A DNA stretch of 64,000 nucleotides from Glaciimonas soli (GTDB lineage Bacteria > Pseudomonadota > Gammaproteobacteria > Burkholderiales > Burkholderiaceae_D), in NCBI RefSeq assembly GCF_009497155.1, contig NZ_WINI01000007.1, positions 317,137 to 381,136 on the forward strand, read 5' to 3'. The number at the start of each line of letters is the position of its first letter. The first letter of the stretch is position 1. Positions 37,251 to 46,279 of the stretch are shown here, piece by piece. The notes below the pieces were generated by a model. The model worked only from the letters and a program-made list of their open reading frames with translations, did no database searches and was not told the origin of the DNA. The position numbers were made by a program, and so were the translations under genes.

Positions 37251-39551
37251 TTATTCAACTTCAACCGTTTCTGGTGATGCGGCAGGTTTGGCAGAATCTT
37301 TAGGTGGAAATTCCAGCTTGACCTGATCCTGTTCATCCAGATCAACCGTGACACGACCACCACTTACCAGCTTTCCAAACAACAGTTCGTCGGCCAACGC
37401 TTTGCGTATCATGTCTTGAATCAAACGCGCCATTGGTCGCGCACCCATCAGTGGATCAAAGCCTTTTTTCGCCAGGAATTTACGTAAATTCTCAGTGAAA
37501 ACTGCTTCAACTTTTTTCTCATGCAATTGTTCTTCCAATTGCATCAGGAATTTATCCACCACACGCAAGATGACGTCTTCATCCAAAGCACGGAAACTGA
37601 TGATGGAGTCAATCCGGTTACGGAACTCTGGTGTAAACATCCGTTTAATATCGGCCATCTCATCGCCGGCTTCTTTTTTCTCAGTGAAGCCGATGGTGCG
37701 TTTTTGCAGACTTTCTGCACCCGCATTAGTGGTCATGATGATGATCACATTTCGGAAATCCGCCTTACGCCCATTGTTGTCTGTCAGCGTACCGTGATCC
37801 ATAACCTGCAGCAAAATATTGAAAATATCCGGATGCGCTTTTTCAATTTCATCTAGCAACAATACCGCATGTGGTTTTTTGGTAATCGCCTCGGTCAACA
37901 ATCCACCTTGATCAAAACCGACATAACCCGGCGGCGCACCGATCAAACGACTGACCGCGTGACGCTCCATGTATTCCGACATATCGAAACGAATCAAATC
38001 AATGCCAAGAATAAAAGCCAGTTGCTTTGCGACTTCTGTTTTACCTACTCCAGTAGGACCAGAGAACAGGAAAGAACCGATAGGCTTATCCGTTTTCCCT
38101 AATCCGGCGCGCGCCATTTTGATGGCCGATGCCAAAGCATCGATCGCCGGATCTTGACCAAACACCACATTTCGCAAATCCCTGTCGATGGTTTGCAATT
38201 TGCTGCGATCGTCCTGATTAACGGACTGCGGTGGAATCCGCGCGATCTTGGCAATAATGTCTTCGATTTCAGTTTTACCGATGGTTTTCTTTTGCTTGGA
38301 TTTGGGCAAAATGCGTTGCGCAGCACCGGCCTCATCAATCACATCGATTGCCTTATCTGGCAAATGCCTGTCATTGATAAAACGTGCAGCCAACTCAGCC
38401 GCTGTAGTCAGCGCGATGGCAGAATATTTAATACCATGATGCTCTTCAAAGCGTGACTTCAAACCGCGCAAAATCTGCACAGTTTGTTCCACTGTCGGCT
38501 CGTTGACATCGATCTTTTGGAAGCGACGTGACAGCGCGTGATCTTTCTCGAACACACCGCGGAATTCCGTATAAGTGGTGGCGCCGATACATTTCAGCTG
38601 ACCACTTGATAATGCCGGTTTCAGCAAATTCGACGCATCCAAAGTGCCACCGGAAGCAGAGCCAGCGCCGATGATGGTGTGAATTTCATCGATGAACAAA
38701 ACACCGTTGACGTTATCTTTCAACTGCTTAAGCACCGCTTTCAGACGCTGTTCAAAATCGCCACGGTATTTGGTACCAGCCAATAACGCGCCCATGTCAA
38801 GCGAATACACCACCGCATTTTGCAAAATTTCCGGCACTTCGCCTTGGGTAATCCGCCATGCCAAACCTTCAGCAATGGCCGTTTTACCGACACCAGCCTC
38901 ACCCACCAATAATGGGTTATTTTTACGGCGGCGGCATAAAGTTTGAATCACGCGCTCTACTTCAAACTCACGACCAATCAGCGGATCGATCTTTCCTTCA
39001 ATCGCTAATTTGTTCAGATTTTGCGTGAATTGATCGAGTGGACTTTCTTTTTGCTGTCCGTCCATCGGCGCATCTTCACCGCCATCCGACGATTTCTGTG
39101 TTTCGCTAACCTGATCTTTACGCACGCCATGCGAGATGTAATTAACGACATCCAGACGTGTTACACCCTGCTGATGCAGGTAATACACCGCATGCGAATC
39201 TTTTTCGCCGAAAATGGCGACCAGCACATTGGCGCCAGTCACTTCTTTTTTGCCATTCGATGCTGACTGTACGTGCATAATGGCGCGTTGAATCACGCGC
39301 TGAAAACCCAGTGTCGGCTGCGTATCAACCTCATTGGTGCCCGGCACAGTGGGCGTGTTGTCGCCGATGAAAATTGTTAGCGTCTTGCGCATATCATCAA
39401 TATTGGCTGCACATGCACGCAAAACCTCTGCCGCCGATGGATTATCCAGCAGCGCCAAGAGCAAATGCTCAACCGTAATAAACTCGTGTCGCGCTTGCCG
39501 CGCTTCGACAAAAGCCATGTGCAAACTTACTTCTAGTTCCTGCGCAATCAT
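37251..39551 (-). CDS. clpA: ATP-dependent Clp protease ATP-binding subunit ClpA
   Basis: AAA+ unfoldase that feeds substrates to ClpP. 766 residues from the ATG at 39551. N-terminal repeat domain (residues 1-150) that binds ClpS, first Walker [10 protein letters not shown], second Walker [10 protein letters not shown], with Walker B VLFIDEIH and LLLDEIEK. The start is supported by GGAGGAAGC just upstream and by the four-base overlap with the clpS stop. A longer in-frame reading to 39653 is not credible. clpP is elsewhere. Confidence 0.96.
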   Translation of the reverse strand: MIAQELEVSLHMAFVEARQARHEFITVEHLLLALLDNPSAAEVLRACAANIDDMRKTLTIFIGDNTPTVPGTNEVDTQPTLGFQRVIQRAIMHVQSASNGKKEVTGANVLVAIFGEKDSHAVYYLHQQGVTRLDVVNYISHGVRKDQVSETQKSSDGGEDAPMDGQQKESPLDQFTQNLNKLAIEGKIDPLIGREFEVERVIQTLCRRRKNNPLLVGEAGVGKTAIAEGLAWRITQGEVPEILQNAVVYSLDMGALLAGTKYRGDFEQRLKAVLKQLKDNVNGVLFIDEIHTIIGAGSASGGTLDASNLLKPALSSGQLKCIGATTYTEFRGVFEKDHALSRRFQKIDVNEPTVEQTVQILRGLKSRFEEHHGIKYSAIALTTAAELAARFINDRHLPDKAIDVIDEAGAAQRILPKSKQKKTIGKTEIEDIIAKIARIPPQSVNQDDRSKLQTIDRDLRNVVFGQDPAIDALASAIKMARAGLGKTDKPIGSFLFSGPTGVGKTEVAKQLAFILGIDLIRFDMSEYMERHAVSRLIGAPPGYVGFDQGGLLTEAITKKPHAVLLLDEIEKAHPDIFNILLQVMDHGTLTDNNGRKADFRNVIIIMTTNAGAESLQKRTIGFTEKKEAGDEMADIKRMFTPEFRNRIDSIISFRALDEDVILRVVDKFLMQLEEQLHEKKVEAVFTENLRKFLAKKGFDPLMGARPMARLIQDMIRKALADELLFGKLVSGGRVTVDLDEQDQVKLEFPPKDSAKPAASPETVEVE

Positions 39552-39856
39552 GCTTCCTCCATCACGCATTGCAGGGGATGCCCTGCTTTTCGCGCGTGCG
39601 TTAATACCAATTCGACCTTTGTTGATGCGATATCTTTCGAAAACACACCACACAGCCCTTTTCCATCACGATGCACCTTCAACATAATTTGTGTTGCAGT
39701 TTCTCGATCTTTGTTGAAGTACTCTTGTATCACCGCAACAACAAACTCCATCGGTGTGAAATCATCATTCAACAAAAGCACCATATACATAGGCGGCGGC
39801 TTGAGCTTTTGCTCCTGTCGCGTCACCACCGTTCCTTCTTCGTGCTTAGTTCCCAT
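39548..39856 (-). CDS. clpS: ClpS adaptor protein
   Basis: Adaptor that binds N-degrons and the ClpA N-domain, directing N-end-rule substrates to ClpAP. 102 residues with the core [18 protein letters not shown] (the NDD loop contacts the substrate N-terminus), the helix with [18 protein letters not shown] and the final LQCVMEEA. Translationally coupled to clpA through ATGA. Confidence 0.96.
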   Translation of the reverse strand: MGTKHEEGTVVTRQEQKLKPPPMYMVLLLNDDFTPMEFVVAVIQEYFNKDRETATQIMLKVHRDGKGLCGVFSKDIASTKVELVLTHARKAGHPLQCVMEEA

Positions 39857-39945
39857 ACGGTTATTTTAGAACGTTCAAACTGATGTACTGTTAAATACTG
39901 TTAAATAAATGCGTACTGCTAAATTATTTTTTTAATTGGTGCTTA

Positions 39946-40108
39946 CAAAAAACTGTTTAGACCAGGCGCTCCGACGCAGGCAGCACGGCTGCTGTAGCAG
40001 GTAAATTAACTGCATGCACTTCGCCTGCGTAACTGATTGTGCTTACGGGCACTAAGTCCCACCTGTAAGGATAACCAAGAAGAGCAACAACGTATAAACA
40101 GTTTTCTG
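39946..40108. repeat. Inverted-repeat-ended element, long form
   Basis: The left end CAAAAAACTGTTTAGAC and the right end AAACAGTTTTCTG match the ends of the 87-bp element at 42205-42291. Sequence next to each end is also shared (GGCGC/TCCCGAC…CAGGCAG and GCAACAACGTA-like). The centre is about 75 bases longer here. CTTA occurs next to both ends. The antisense 102-codon ORF running through it (40265-39957) is probably not a gene. Confidence 0.65.
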
Positions 40109-40258
40109 AATACTTAAATCCAATGTATTTAATAGTACGCGTTTTCTTGTTGTAATGCTCTGATGACACAGATGACGATATAACGACATAATTCAAGGGC
40201 CATCCAATCAAGAAATGCATGATCAAATTAGATATCTTAATTTCCACTTGGAAATTAC

Positions 40259-40287
40259 TTGACATTTCTTTTTTGAACGAGAAGAAT
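40259..40287 (+). promoter_or_regulatory. Candidate cspA promoter
   Basis: TTGACA (40259-40264) with a 17-base spacer to AAGAAT (40282-40287). It would give a ~120-base untranslated leader before the cold-shock gene, typical of cspA-type genes. Confidence 0.55.
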
Positions 40288-40296
40288 GGTAAGTAT

Positions 40297-40325
40297 CTAT
40301 TGATGGGGGATGTTCAGATCAATAG
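40297..40325 (+). promoter_or_regulatory. Hairpin in the cspA leader
   Basis: CTATTGAT (40297-40304) pairs exactly with ATCAATAG (40318-40325) around a G-rich 13-base loop. It lies in the predicted 5' leader, where cold-shock mRNAs carry temperature-sensitive structure. A thermosensing role is inference. Confidence 0.45.
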
Positions 40326-40415
40326 AAGTGGGCAAGTTGAGGTGGAGGCAGCATTACGAGAAGCTTCTGGCTTTTACAGCTCGTGTGATTAGTCATTATT
40401 GGAAAGACGCATTTT

Positions 40416-40619
40416 ATGGCAACAGGTACAGTCAAGTGGTTCAACGATTCTAAAGGCTTCGGCTTTATCACTCCAGATGATGGTGGTGAAGATTTGTTTG
40501 CACACTTTTCAGCAATCGAAATGAACGGCTTCAAGACGCTTAAAGAAGGTCAAAAAGTACAGTTCGAAGTCACGCAAGGCCCTAAAGGCAAGCAAGCTTC
40601 TGGCATCAAAGCTCCTTAA
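40416..40619 (+). CDS. Cold-shock protein, CspA family
   Basis: 67-residue single-stranded nucleic-acid-binding beta-barrel, an RNA chaperone. RNP1 is KGFGFITPD and RNP2 DLFAHFSAI; the opening [14 protein letters not shown] is canonical. High identity across the family means the exact paralogue (cspA, cspD, cspE) cannot be told. Flanked by a candidate promoter and leader hairpin upstream and a terminator downstream. Confidence 0.95.
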   Translation: MATGTVKWFNDSKGFGFITPDDGGEDLFAHFSAIEMNGFKTLKEGQKVQFEVTQGPKGKQASGIKAP

Positions 40620-40653
40620 TTATTTGTCATCACACTAATTAGGTTGCGTTTGC

Positions 40654-40681
40654 AAAAAGTCCCGTCTCTTGGGACTTTTTT
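40654..40681 (+). terminator. Terminator after the cold-shock gene
   Basis: AAAAAGTCCC (40654-40663) pairs with GGGACTTTTT (40671-40680) around seven bases. Confidence 0.92.
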
Positions 40682-40694
40682 ATTGGACGCACAT

Positions 40695-40727
40695 AAAAAA
40701 AGCCAGAACTAAGTTCTGGCTTTTTTG
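40695..40727. terminator. Terminator for icd (bidirectional)
   Basis: AGCCAGAA and TTCTGGCT pair around CTAAG, flanked by six A on the left and six T on the right, so it can act for icd on the - strand and as a backup for the cold-shock gene. Confidence 0.85.
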
Positions 40728-40751
40728 CTTGCGGGCTATTGCCTGCAAATA

Positions 40752-42005
40752 TTACATATTTTCTATCAATACGTCGCCAAAGCCAGAGCAAGAAACCTGC
40801 GTTGCACCTTCCATCAGACGGGCGAAATCGTAAGTAACTTTTTTCGATGAAATCGACTTCTGCATAGATTCAATGATCAAATCAGCCGCTTCCAACCAGC
40901 CCATATGACGCAACATCATTTCAGCTGACAAAATCAGTGAACCTGGGTTCACATAGTCTTTACCAGCATATTTTGGTGCAGTGCCGTGCGTTGCTTCGAA
41001 CATGGCAACAGAATCAGATAAGTTTGCGCCCGGAGCAATACCGATACCGCCAACTTGCGCTGCCAAGGCGTCAGAAATGTAGTCGCCGTTCAAATTGAGT
41101 GTTGCAATTACGCTATATTCATTTGGACGCAACAAGATTTGTTGTAAAAATGCATCAGCGATTGAATCTTTAACGATAATTTCGCGGCCAGTTTTTGGAT
41201 TCTTAAATTTCATCCATGGACCACCGTCAATCAATTCGGCACCAAATTCTTTTTGTGCCAATGCATAAGCCCAATCACGGAAACCACCTTCGGTGAATTT
41301 CATGATGTTGCCTTTGTGCACGATGGTCACTGAAGGCTTGTCATTGTCGATCGCGTATTGAATCGCTTTACGCACCAGACGCTCAGTACCTTCGCGCGAT
41401 ACTGGCTTAACACCAATACCTGAAGTTTCTGGGAAACGGATCTTTTTAACGCCCATTTCTTCGATCAGGAATTTGATCAGTTTTTTAGCGCCATCAGTAC
41501 CTTCTTGCCACTCGATACCCGCATAGATGTCTTCCGAGTTTTCACGGAAAATCACCATATCAGTTTTTTCTGGCTCACGCACTGGCGAAGGAACGCCTTT
41601 GAAATAACGTACTGGGCGCAGGCAGACATACAAATCCAATTCTTGACGCAGTGCCACGTTCAACGAACGAATCCCGCCGCCAACCGGTGTAGTCAATGGG
41701 CCTTTGATTGAGACTACATAATCTTTGATCGCTGCCAAAGTTTCTGCAGGCAACCAAACGTCTGGACCGTAAACGTTAGTCGATTTTTCACCGGCATACA
41801 CTTCCATCCAGCTAATTTTTTTCTTGCCGCCATACGCTTTAGCAACGGCTGCATCAACTACCTTGATCATGACTGGGCTGATGTCTACACCAGTACCGTC
41901 ACCTTCGATGTAAGGAATAATTGGGTTGTCTGGAACATTGATCGAATAATCAGCATTGACTGTGATTTTTTTGCCTTCTGCAGGCACTTTGATGTGTTGG
42001 GACAT
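40752..42005 (-). CDS. icd: Isocitrate dehydrogenase (NADP)
   Basis: TCA-cycle enzyme converting isocitrate to 2-oxoglutarate. 417 residues, homologous to E. coli Icd throughout. [10 protein letters not shown] lies at the start, and the substrate loop carries the phosphorylatable Ser in [35 protein letters not shown] and [17 protein letters not shown] hold metal and cofactor residues. Monocistronic, with a ~280-base upstream region before the repeat at 42205. Confidence 0.97.
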   Translation of the reverse strand: MSQHIKVPAEGKKITVNADYSINVPDNPIIPYIEGDGTGVDISPVMIKVVDAAVAKAYGGKKKISWMEVYAGEKSTNVYGPDVWLPAETLAAIKDYVVSIKGPLTTPVGGGIRSLNVALRQELDLYVCLRPVRYFKGVPSPVREPEKTDMVIFRENSEDIYAGIEWQEGTDGAKKLIKFLIEEMGVKKIRFPETSGIGVKPVSREGTERLVRKAIQYAIDNDKPSVTIVHKGNIMKFTEGGFRDWAYALAQKEFGAELIDGGPWMKFKNPKTGREIIVKDSIADAFLQQILLRPNEYSVIATLNLNGDYISDALAAQVGGIGIAPGANLSDSVAMFEATHGTAPKYAGKDYVNPGSLILSAEMMLRHMGWLEAADLIIESMQKSISSKKVTYDFARLMEGATQVSCSGFGDVLIENM

Positions 42006-42204
42006 TGATGTATCTCCGGAGTTAAAGCGAGAAGATAGCCTTACATGTCAGGCGCTTAATCTGCGCCTCCCGTATAAGGCAATCGCTATTGCGTGTATAA
42101 GGTCACATGGCTAGTCTTATATAAGACATAAGACAGTGATTTCGTATTATGCACTAGTATTTTACTAGACGCTATGTTTTTGCGACACTACGGCAAGCGT
42201 TCCT

Positions 42205-42291
42205 CAAAAAACTGTTTAGACTAGGCGTCCCGACACAGGCAGTACGATTTGTACGACAAGGCGGGCGTAGCAACGTAGAAACAGTTTTTTG
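42205..42291. repeat. Inverted-repeat-ended element, short form
   Basis: CAAAAAACTGTTT (42205-42217) and AAACAGTTTTTTG (42279-42291) are perfect 13-bp inverted ends, with a further imperfectly paired AAGCGTTCCT/AGAATACTT outside. The interior has GTACGA twice and no ORF. It is related to the longer element at 39946-40108 and ends 9 bases before the next gene's start codon. Confidence 0.7.
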
Positions 42292-42300
42292 AGAATACTT

Positions 42301-42864
42301 ATGCCTCTTATCCTATTCAATAAGCCCTTTCAGGTCATGTGCCAATTTTCTTCGCACGCCACACGCGAAACTTTGGCCGATTACATAACAATTCCCGACA
42401 TTTATCCTGCGGGACGGTTGGATGCCGATAGCGAGGGCCTATTATTACTGACCGATGACGGGAAGTTGCAGCACAACATTAGTCATCCGACACTCAAACA
42501 ACCAAAAACTTATTTAGCGCAAGTCGACGGCGTCCCCAATAAAGCTATGTTGATGCAATTGCGCAACGGCCTTGATTTAGGGGACTTCACTACTCTCCCT
42601 TGTGAAGTGCACCAAGTTCAGGAGCCCGATTGGCTATGGCCACGCACACCGCCTATACGCGAACGCCTGTCCCAGCCGACTAGTTGGCTGGCAATCACAA
42701 TAATTGAAGGGAAAAATCGTCAGGTGCGCAGAATGACGGCAGCCGTTGGCCTGCCAACTCTGCGCTTGATCAGAATTTCGATCGGAAAAATTTCATTAGC
42801 CACTCATCCGTTATGGCCTGGTGAGTCGCGTGAAATTGCGCCGTCAGAGTTGATGAATATGTAG
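42301..42864 (+). CDS. rluE: 23S rRNA pseudouridine synthase, RluE type
   Basis: 187-residue RsuA/RluB/E/F-family pseudouridine synthase; RluE modifies U2457 of 23S rRNA in E. coli. It lacks the S4 domain of RluB/RluF, as expected for RluE. The catalytic Asp lies in AGRLDADSEGLLLLTDDG, followed by KTYLAQVDG and the C-terminal GKNRQVRRMTAAVG. The ATG at 42301 is the first after the repeat; an in-frame TTG at 42289 would start inside the repeat. No clear binding site is visible. Confidence 0.88.
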   Translation: MPLILFNKPFQVMCQFSSHATRETLADYITIPDIYPAGRLDADSEGLLLLTDDGKLQHNISHPTLKQPKTYLAQVDGVPNKAMLMQLRNGLDLGDFTTLPCEVHQVQEPDWLWPRTPPIRERLSQPTSWLAITIIEGKNRQVRRMTAAVGLPTLRLIRISIGKISLATHPLWPGESREIAPSELMNM

Positions 42865-43007
42865 CCTTGAATTTTCACGGATAAATAAATATTTATATTG
42901 AATAGAAAATTTAAAAAACGTGTCAACGCATTGTTTATCCCATCGTTAATGACAGTGATTCAAATGAATCATTACTGAATTCATACAACTCATTCAAGGA
43001 ATTTATC

Positions 43008-43280
43008 ATGTCAAAATTAATCGCTGCTTTGGTCGCTACTTTGTTCGCAACTTCAGTTTTCGCTGCTGGCGCCGCTGCTCCTGCCGCTCCTGCTGCAGCT
43101 CCAGCTGCTGCGGTTACTGCTCCTGCTGCTGAAGCCCCAGCTGCAGCTGCTCCTGCTGCTAAAAAAGCTCCTGCAAAAAAACATCACCACAAAAAAGCGG
43201 CTAAAAAAGCTGCTCCTAAGGCAGACGCTGCTCCAGCCGCAACTGATGCAGCTGCTCCAGCCGCTCCTGCTGCTAAGTAA
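43008..43280 (+). CDS. Small exported Ala/Pro/Lys-rich protein with a His cluster
   Basis: 90 residues: a signal peptide (MSKLIAALVATLFATSVFA, cleaved about FA-AG), then low-complexity Ala-Pro repeats interrupted by a basic block KKAPAKKHHHKKAAKKAAPK. Codons are strongly biased (GCT/CCT), suggesting high expression. The upstream AAGGA at 42999-43003 is a good binding site and a strong terminator follows, so it is probably a real, well-expressed gene. Similar small histone-like Ala/Lys-rich periplasmic proteins occur in Burkholderiales without known function; the His block could bind metal. Confidence 0.75.
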   Translation: MSKLIAALVATLFATSVFAAGAAAPAAPAAAPAAAVTAPAAEAPAAAAPAAKKAPAKKHHHKKAAKKAAPKADAAPAATDAAAPAAPAAK

Positions 43281-43299
43281 TTCTGTATTATTGTTTGAT

Positions 43300-43330
43300 A
43301 AAAAAGGCAGGCGCGTCCTGCCTTTTTTAT
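43300..43330 (+). terminator. Terminator after the Ala/Pro-rich gene
   Basis: AAAAAAGGCAGG (43300-43311) pairs with CCTGCCTTTTTT (43317-43328) around CGCGT. Confidence 0.92.
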
Positions 43331-43429
43331 CGCCTGCAATTTTGTATCTAAGTTGTATCTGAACAGCACCAACTCCCTCCGGCACCAACACCTCTGCTAT
43401 CATCTTTTTTTCTTAAGGATGCCCTCAAC

Positions 43430-43900
43430 ATGAATATACAACGACCATTTGCCAGTACAACGATCGCAGTAGCAACTGCCACCATTGTTTCCGCCCTCGC
43501 CTTTGCGCCGAACTTTGCATCTGCGCAGGAAGTGCAAAAACTCCCGACTACGCCGTTAAATATTGGTATCCGCGTAATTCAAGCCGAAGTGGCCAAATCG
43601 GATGCGCAACGCGAACAAGGATTGATGTTTCGCAAAAAAATGGGCGCTAACGAAGGGATGGTGTTTATTTTCGATCAGCCGAATGGTTATTGCATGTGGA
43701 TGAAAAATACCTTGATCCCACTCTCGGTAGCCTTCATTGATGCCAATGGGAAGATACTCAACATTGAAGAAATGAAAGCGCAAACCCTGGATTCACATTG
43801 CGCGCAAGGGGCTGCACTATATGCACTGGAAATGAATGAGGGCTGGTTCAAGAAGAATAATGTAAAGGCCAATACCGTCATTGAAGGCATACCCAAATAA
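43430..43900 (+). CDS. DUF192 family exported protein
   Basis: 156 residues with a signal peptide (about 1-32, ending FASAQ) and a DUF192 domain: VEVAKSDAQREQGLMFRKK-type opening, GMVFIFDQPNGYCMWMKNTLIPLSVAFID and ILNIEEMKAQT. The family is widespread and periplasmic, with a small all-beta fold; the function is unknown. A single gene between two terminators. Confidence 0.9.
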   Translation: MNIQRPFASTTIAVATATIVSALAFAPNFASAQEVQKLPTTPLNIGIRVIQAEVAKSDAQREQGLMFRKKMGANEGMVFIFDQPNGYCMWMKNTLIPLSVAFIDANGKILNIEEMKAQTLDSHCAQGAALYALEMNEGWFKKNNVKANTVIEGIPK

Positions 43901-43928
43901 TTGCCTTAACAAATCTGAGACCCAAAAC

Positions 43929-43967
43929 AAAAAAGCCTGCATAACCGAAGTTATGCAGGCTTTTTTT
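43929..43967. terminator. Bidirectional terminator between the DUF192 gene and rpsT
   Basis: AAAAAAGCCTGCATAAC (43929-43945) pairs with GTTATGCAGGCTTTTTT (43950-43966) around CGAA. Confidence 0.93.
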
Positions 43968-44029
43968 ATCCTACAACAGCGCTAGCTCAACCAGGCAATA
44001 CAGCCAAGTGATCTAGCGATGAACAAGAA

Positions 44030-44302
44030 TTAAGCAGCTAATGACAATGATTTCAAGGCAGCAGCTAAACGGCTCTTATGACGAGCAGCTTTGTTCTTGT
44101 GAATGATTTTCTTGTCCGCGATGCGATCGATAGTCGATACGGAGTTTTGTAAAACGATAGCAGCAGCGGCTTTGTCACCACCAGCGATTGCTTTACGAGC
44201 AGCTTTGATCGCTGTACGCAAAGTCGAACGTTGACTGGAGTTGTGCAGGTTTTGAACGACTGCTTGACGTGCGCGCTTACGTGCTTGTGCGGTATTTGCC
44301 AT
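44030..44302 (-). CDS. rpsT: Ribosomal protein S20
   Basis: 90 residues, small basic 30S protein that binds 16S rRNA helix 44. [20 protein letters not shown] and the [17 protein letters not shown]-terminal motif identify it. AGGAAATAATTAC precedes the ATG. The gene is divergent from murJ, as in related bacteria. Confidence 0.97.
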   Translation of the reverse strand: MANTAQARKRARQAVVQNLHNSSQRSTLRTAIKAARKAIAGGDKAAAAIVLQNSVSTIDRIADKKIIHKNKAARHKSRLAAALKSLSLAA

Positions 44303-44641
44303 GTAATTATTTCCTAATAACGAGATCGTGAATATTTTCTAAGCTTACGCGGCAAAAACATCAGACCGCATCAAATAGCATTGAGAATTCTGTAAAGCCA
44401 CGGATTATAACGACTTTCCGCACATTGAGCAAATCAATCTTGCTTTCAACATAATTCCTGCTGTTTTCTTGCAGTTTCTCAGCAACATTTTACCCAATTG
44501 CAATATAAAAACAGAAACATGTAGTCGTAATGCTATTTTTGTACGCATAGAAACTTGTTTTTAACAACTGTTTGTAAGCAACTGTTTCTATCAGACGAAC
44601 ATCAACGGTAAGCAGCATACTAACAGCTATAATCCCGCTCC
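44303..44641. other. Divergent rpsT/murJ intergenic region
   Basis: Contains the promoters of both genes but no other gene. It is A+T-rich and has several AACTGTTT-like short repeats (GTTTGTAAGCAACTGTTT near 44570-44587). The murJ -10 box sits at its right edge. Confidence 0.45.
44628..44633 (+). promoter_or_regulatory. Possible -10 box of murJ
   Basis: TATAAT lies only 8 bases before the murJ ATG (44642). Transcription from it would begin about at the start codon, giving a leaderless mRNA. No Shine-Dalgarno is seen and the -35 region is weak. Confidence 0.4.
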
Positions 44642-46201
44642 ATGAACTTGCATAAAACGCTTGCCACCGTCTCTGGCATGACCATGTTGTCGCGCATAGC
44701 GGGCCTTGCCCGCGAAATCTTATTCGCACGTGCCTTTGGCGCTTCTGCCTATACCGACGCCTTCAATATCGCTTTCCGCATCCCCAATCTGCTGCGTCGA
44801 TTATTCGCGGAAGGGGCCTTCTCTCAAGCCTTTGTGCCCATTTTGGCCGAATACAAGAACCAGAAAGGCGATGTCGCAACGAAAGAACTGGTTGACCATG
44901 TTGCCACGGTCATGACATGGGCCATGCTAGTCACCTGCCTGGTGGGTATATTAGGCACGCCAATACTGATCTATTTCATCGCTACAGGCTTCAAAAACAA
45001 TCCTGAGGCCTTCCATGCTTCCGTGGTGATGACGCGGATTATGTTTCCATATATTGGCTTCATGTCGTTTGTGGCGTTAGCAGGTGGTATCTTGAATACC
45101 TGGCGCGAATTTAAAATTCCCGCGTTCACGTCTGTTCTGCTCAATGTCGCCTTCATCACTACTTCACTCTGCGTTGTGCCGTTTATAAAACAGCCTATGT
45201 ATGCGATGTATGCAATGGCATGTGCGGTGTTTGTCGGCGGTGTCATGCAAGTCGCGCTGCAGATTCCTGCTCTGATCAAAATCGGCATGCTGCCACGTAT
45301 TGCCCTGAATCCAGCGATGAGCTTTAGCGATCTTGGCGTGCGCCGCATCCTGAAGAAAATGGGACCTGCGGTATTTGCCGTCTCCGCCGCCCAGATTAGT
45401 TTGATGGTGAATATGAATATCGCCTCGCGCCTGACACAGGGTAGCGTCTCCTGGCTAGCCTATGCGGACCGCTTGATGGAGTTCCCTACCGCTCTGCTCG
45501 GCGTCGCACTAGGCACCATATTGCTGCCGAGCTTATCCAAAGCCAATACCGACGGTGACAAAGAGGAATACTCATCCTTACTCGATTGGGGCCTACGTTT
45601 AACTTTTCTGCTGGCCTTGCCCTCTGCAGTGGGATTAGCGACCTTGTCCACACCATTGACAGCGACCTTATTCCAAAACGGAAAATTCGATGCAACGTCG
45701 GTCGCCATGACCAGCAAAATCTTGATTTGTTACGGTGTTGGCTTGATAGGCTTGATTGTGGTCAAAATTCTGGCACCGGGTTTTTATGCAAAACAAGATA
45801 TCCGCACTCCGGTCAAAATTGCCATCGGTGTACTAATTGCCACACAAACCATGAACTATATTTTTGTGCCTATTTTCGCCGTCGCCGGCCTGGCTTTGTC
45901 TATCAGTATCGGCGCCTGTTTAAACGCTGGCTTTTTGCTATGGAGCTTGCTGCGTCGCGGGATTTACAAACCCGAAAAAGGCTGGGGAATTTATCTGATT
46001 CGTCTGTCAGGCGCCCTCGCCTTACTTGCCGCCGTCGCCTTGTGGAGCTCTTCGCAATTTGACTGGGTGGCTATGCATGCACATCCACTACAACGCGTAC
46101 TCGCGTTGGCTGCCGTGATGGCGGCCTGCGGCGTGGTGTATTTCGGTGCATTGTTAGCCATGGGCTTCCGCTTTCGCGACTTCAAACGCATTGCACGTTA
46201 A
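44642..46201 (+). CDS. murJ: Lipid II flippase MurJ
   Basis: Inner-membrane flippase that moves the peptidoglycan precursor lipid II to the periplasmic face. 519 residues with about 14 hydrophobic segments. MurJ landmarks are MTMLSRIAGLAREILFARAFG, AFNIAFRIPNLLRRLFAEGAF (charged residues lining the cavity) and LMEFPTALLGVALGTILLPSL. The name mviN is also used. Start supported by similarity; no ribosome-binding site is visible. Confidence 0.95.
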   Translation: MNLHKTLATVSGMTMLSRIAGLAREILFARAFGASAYTDAFNIAFRIPNLLRRLFAEGAFSQAFVPILAEYKNQKGDVATKELVDHVATVMTWAMLVTCLVGILGTPILIYFIATGFKNNPEAFHASVVMTRIMFPYIGFMSFVALAGGILNTWREFKIPAFTSVLLNVAFITTSLCVVPFIKQPMYAMYAMACAVFVGGVMQVALQIPALIKIGMLPRIALNPAMSFSDLGVRRILKKMGPAVFAVSAAQISLMVNMNIASRLTQGSVSWLAYADRLMEFPTALLGVALGTILLPSLSKANTDGDKEEYSSLLDWGLRLTFLLALPSAVGLATLSTPLTATLFQNGKFDATSVAMTSKILICYGVGLIGLIVVKILAPGFYAKQDIRTPVKIAIGVLIATQTMNYIFVPIFAVAGLALSISIGACLNAGFLLWSLLRRGIYKPEKGWGIYLIRLSGALALLAAVALWSSSQFDWVAMHAHPLQRVLALAAVMAACGVVYFGALLAMGFRFRDFKRIAR

Positions 46202-46229
46202 TGACATAAAGTTGATAGAGAGTTTACGT

Positions 46230-46256
46230 AAAACGCCCGGCAATGCCGGGCGTTTT
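46230..46256. terminator. Bidirectional terminator between murJ and uup
   Basis: AAAACGCCCGGC (46230-46241) pairs with GCCGGGCGTTTT (46245-46256) around AAT. Confidence 0.9.
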
Positions 46257-46279
46257 AGCTTTGTGCAGATGCTGCTTCT

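Noticed and set aside
39957-40265. 102-codon ORF on the - strand upstream of the cold-shock gene
   Set aside because: It runs through the inverted-repeat element and the likely cspA promoter, has no recognisable domain and no binding site.
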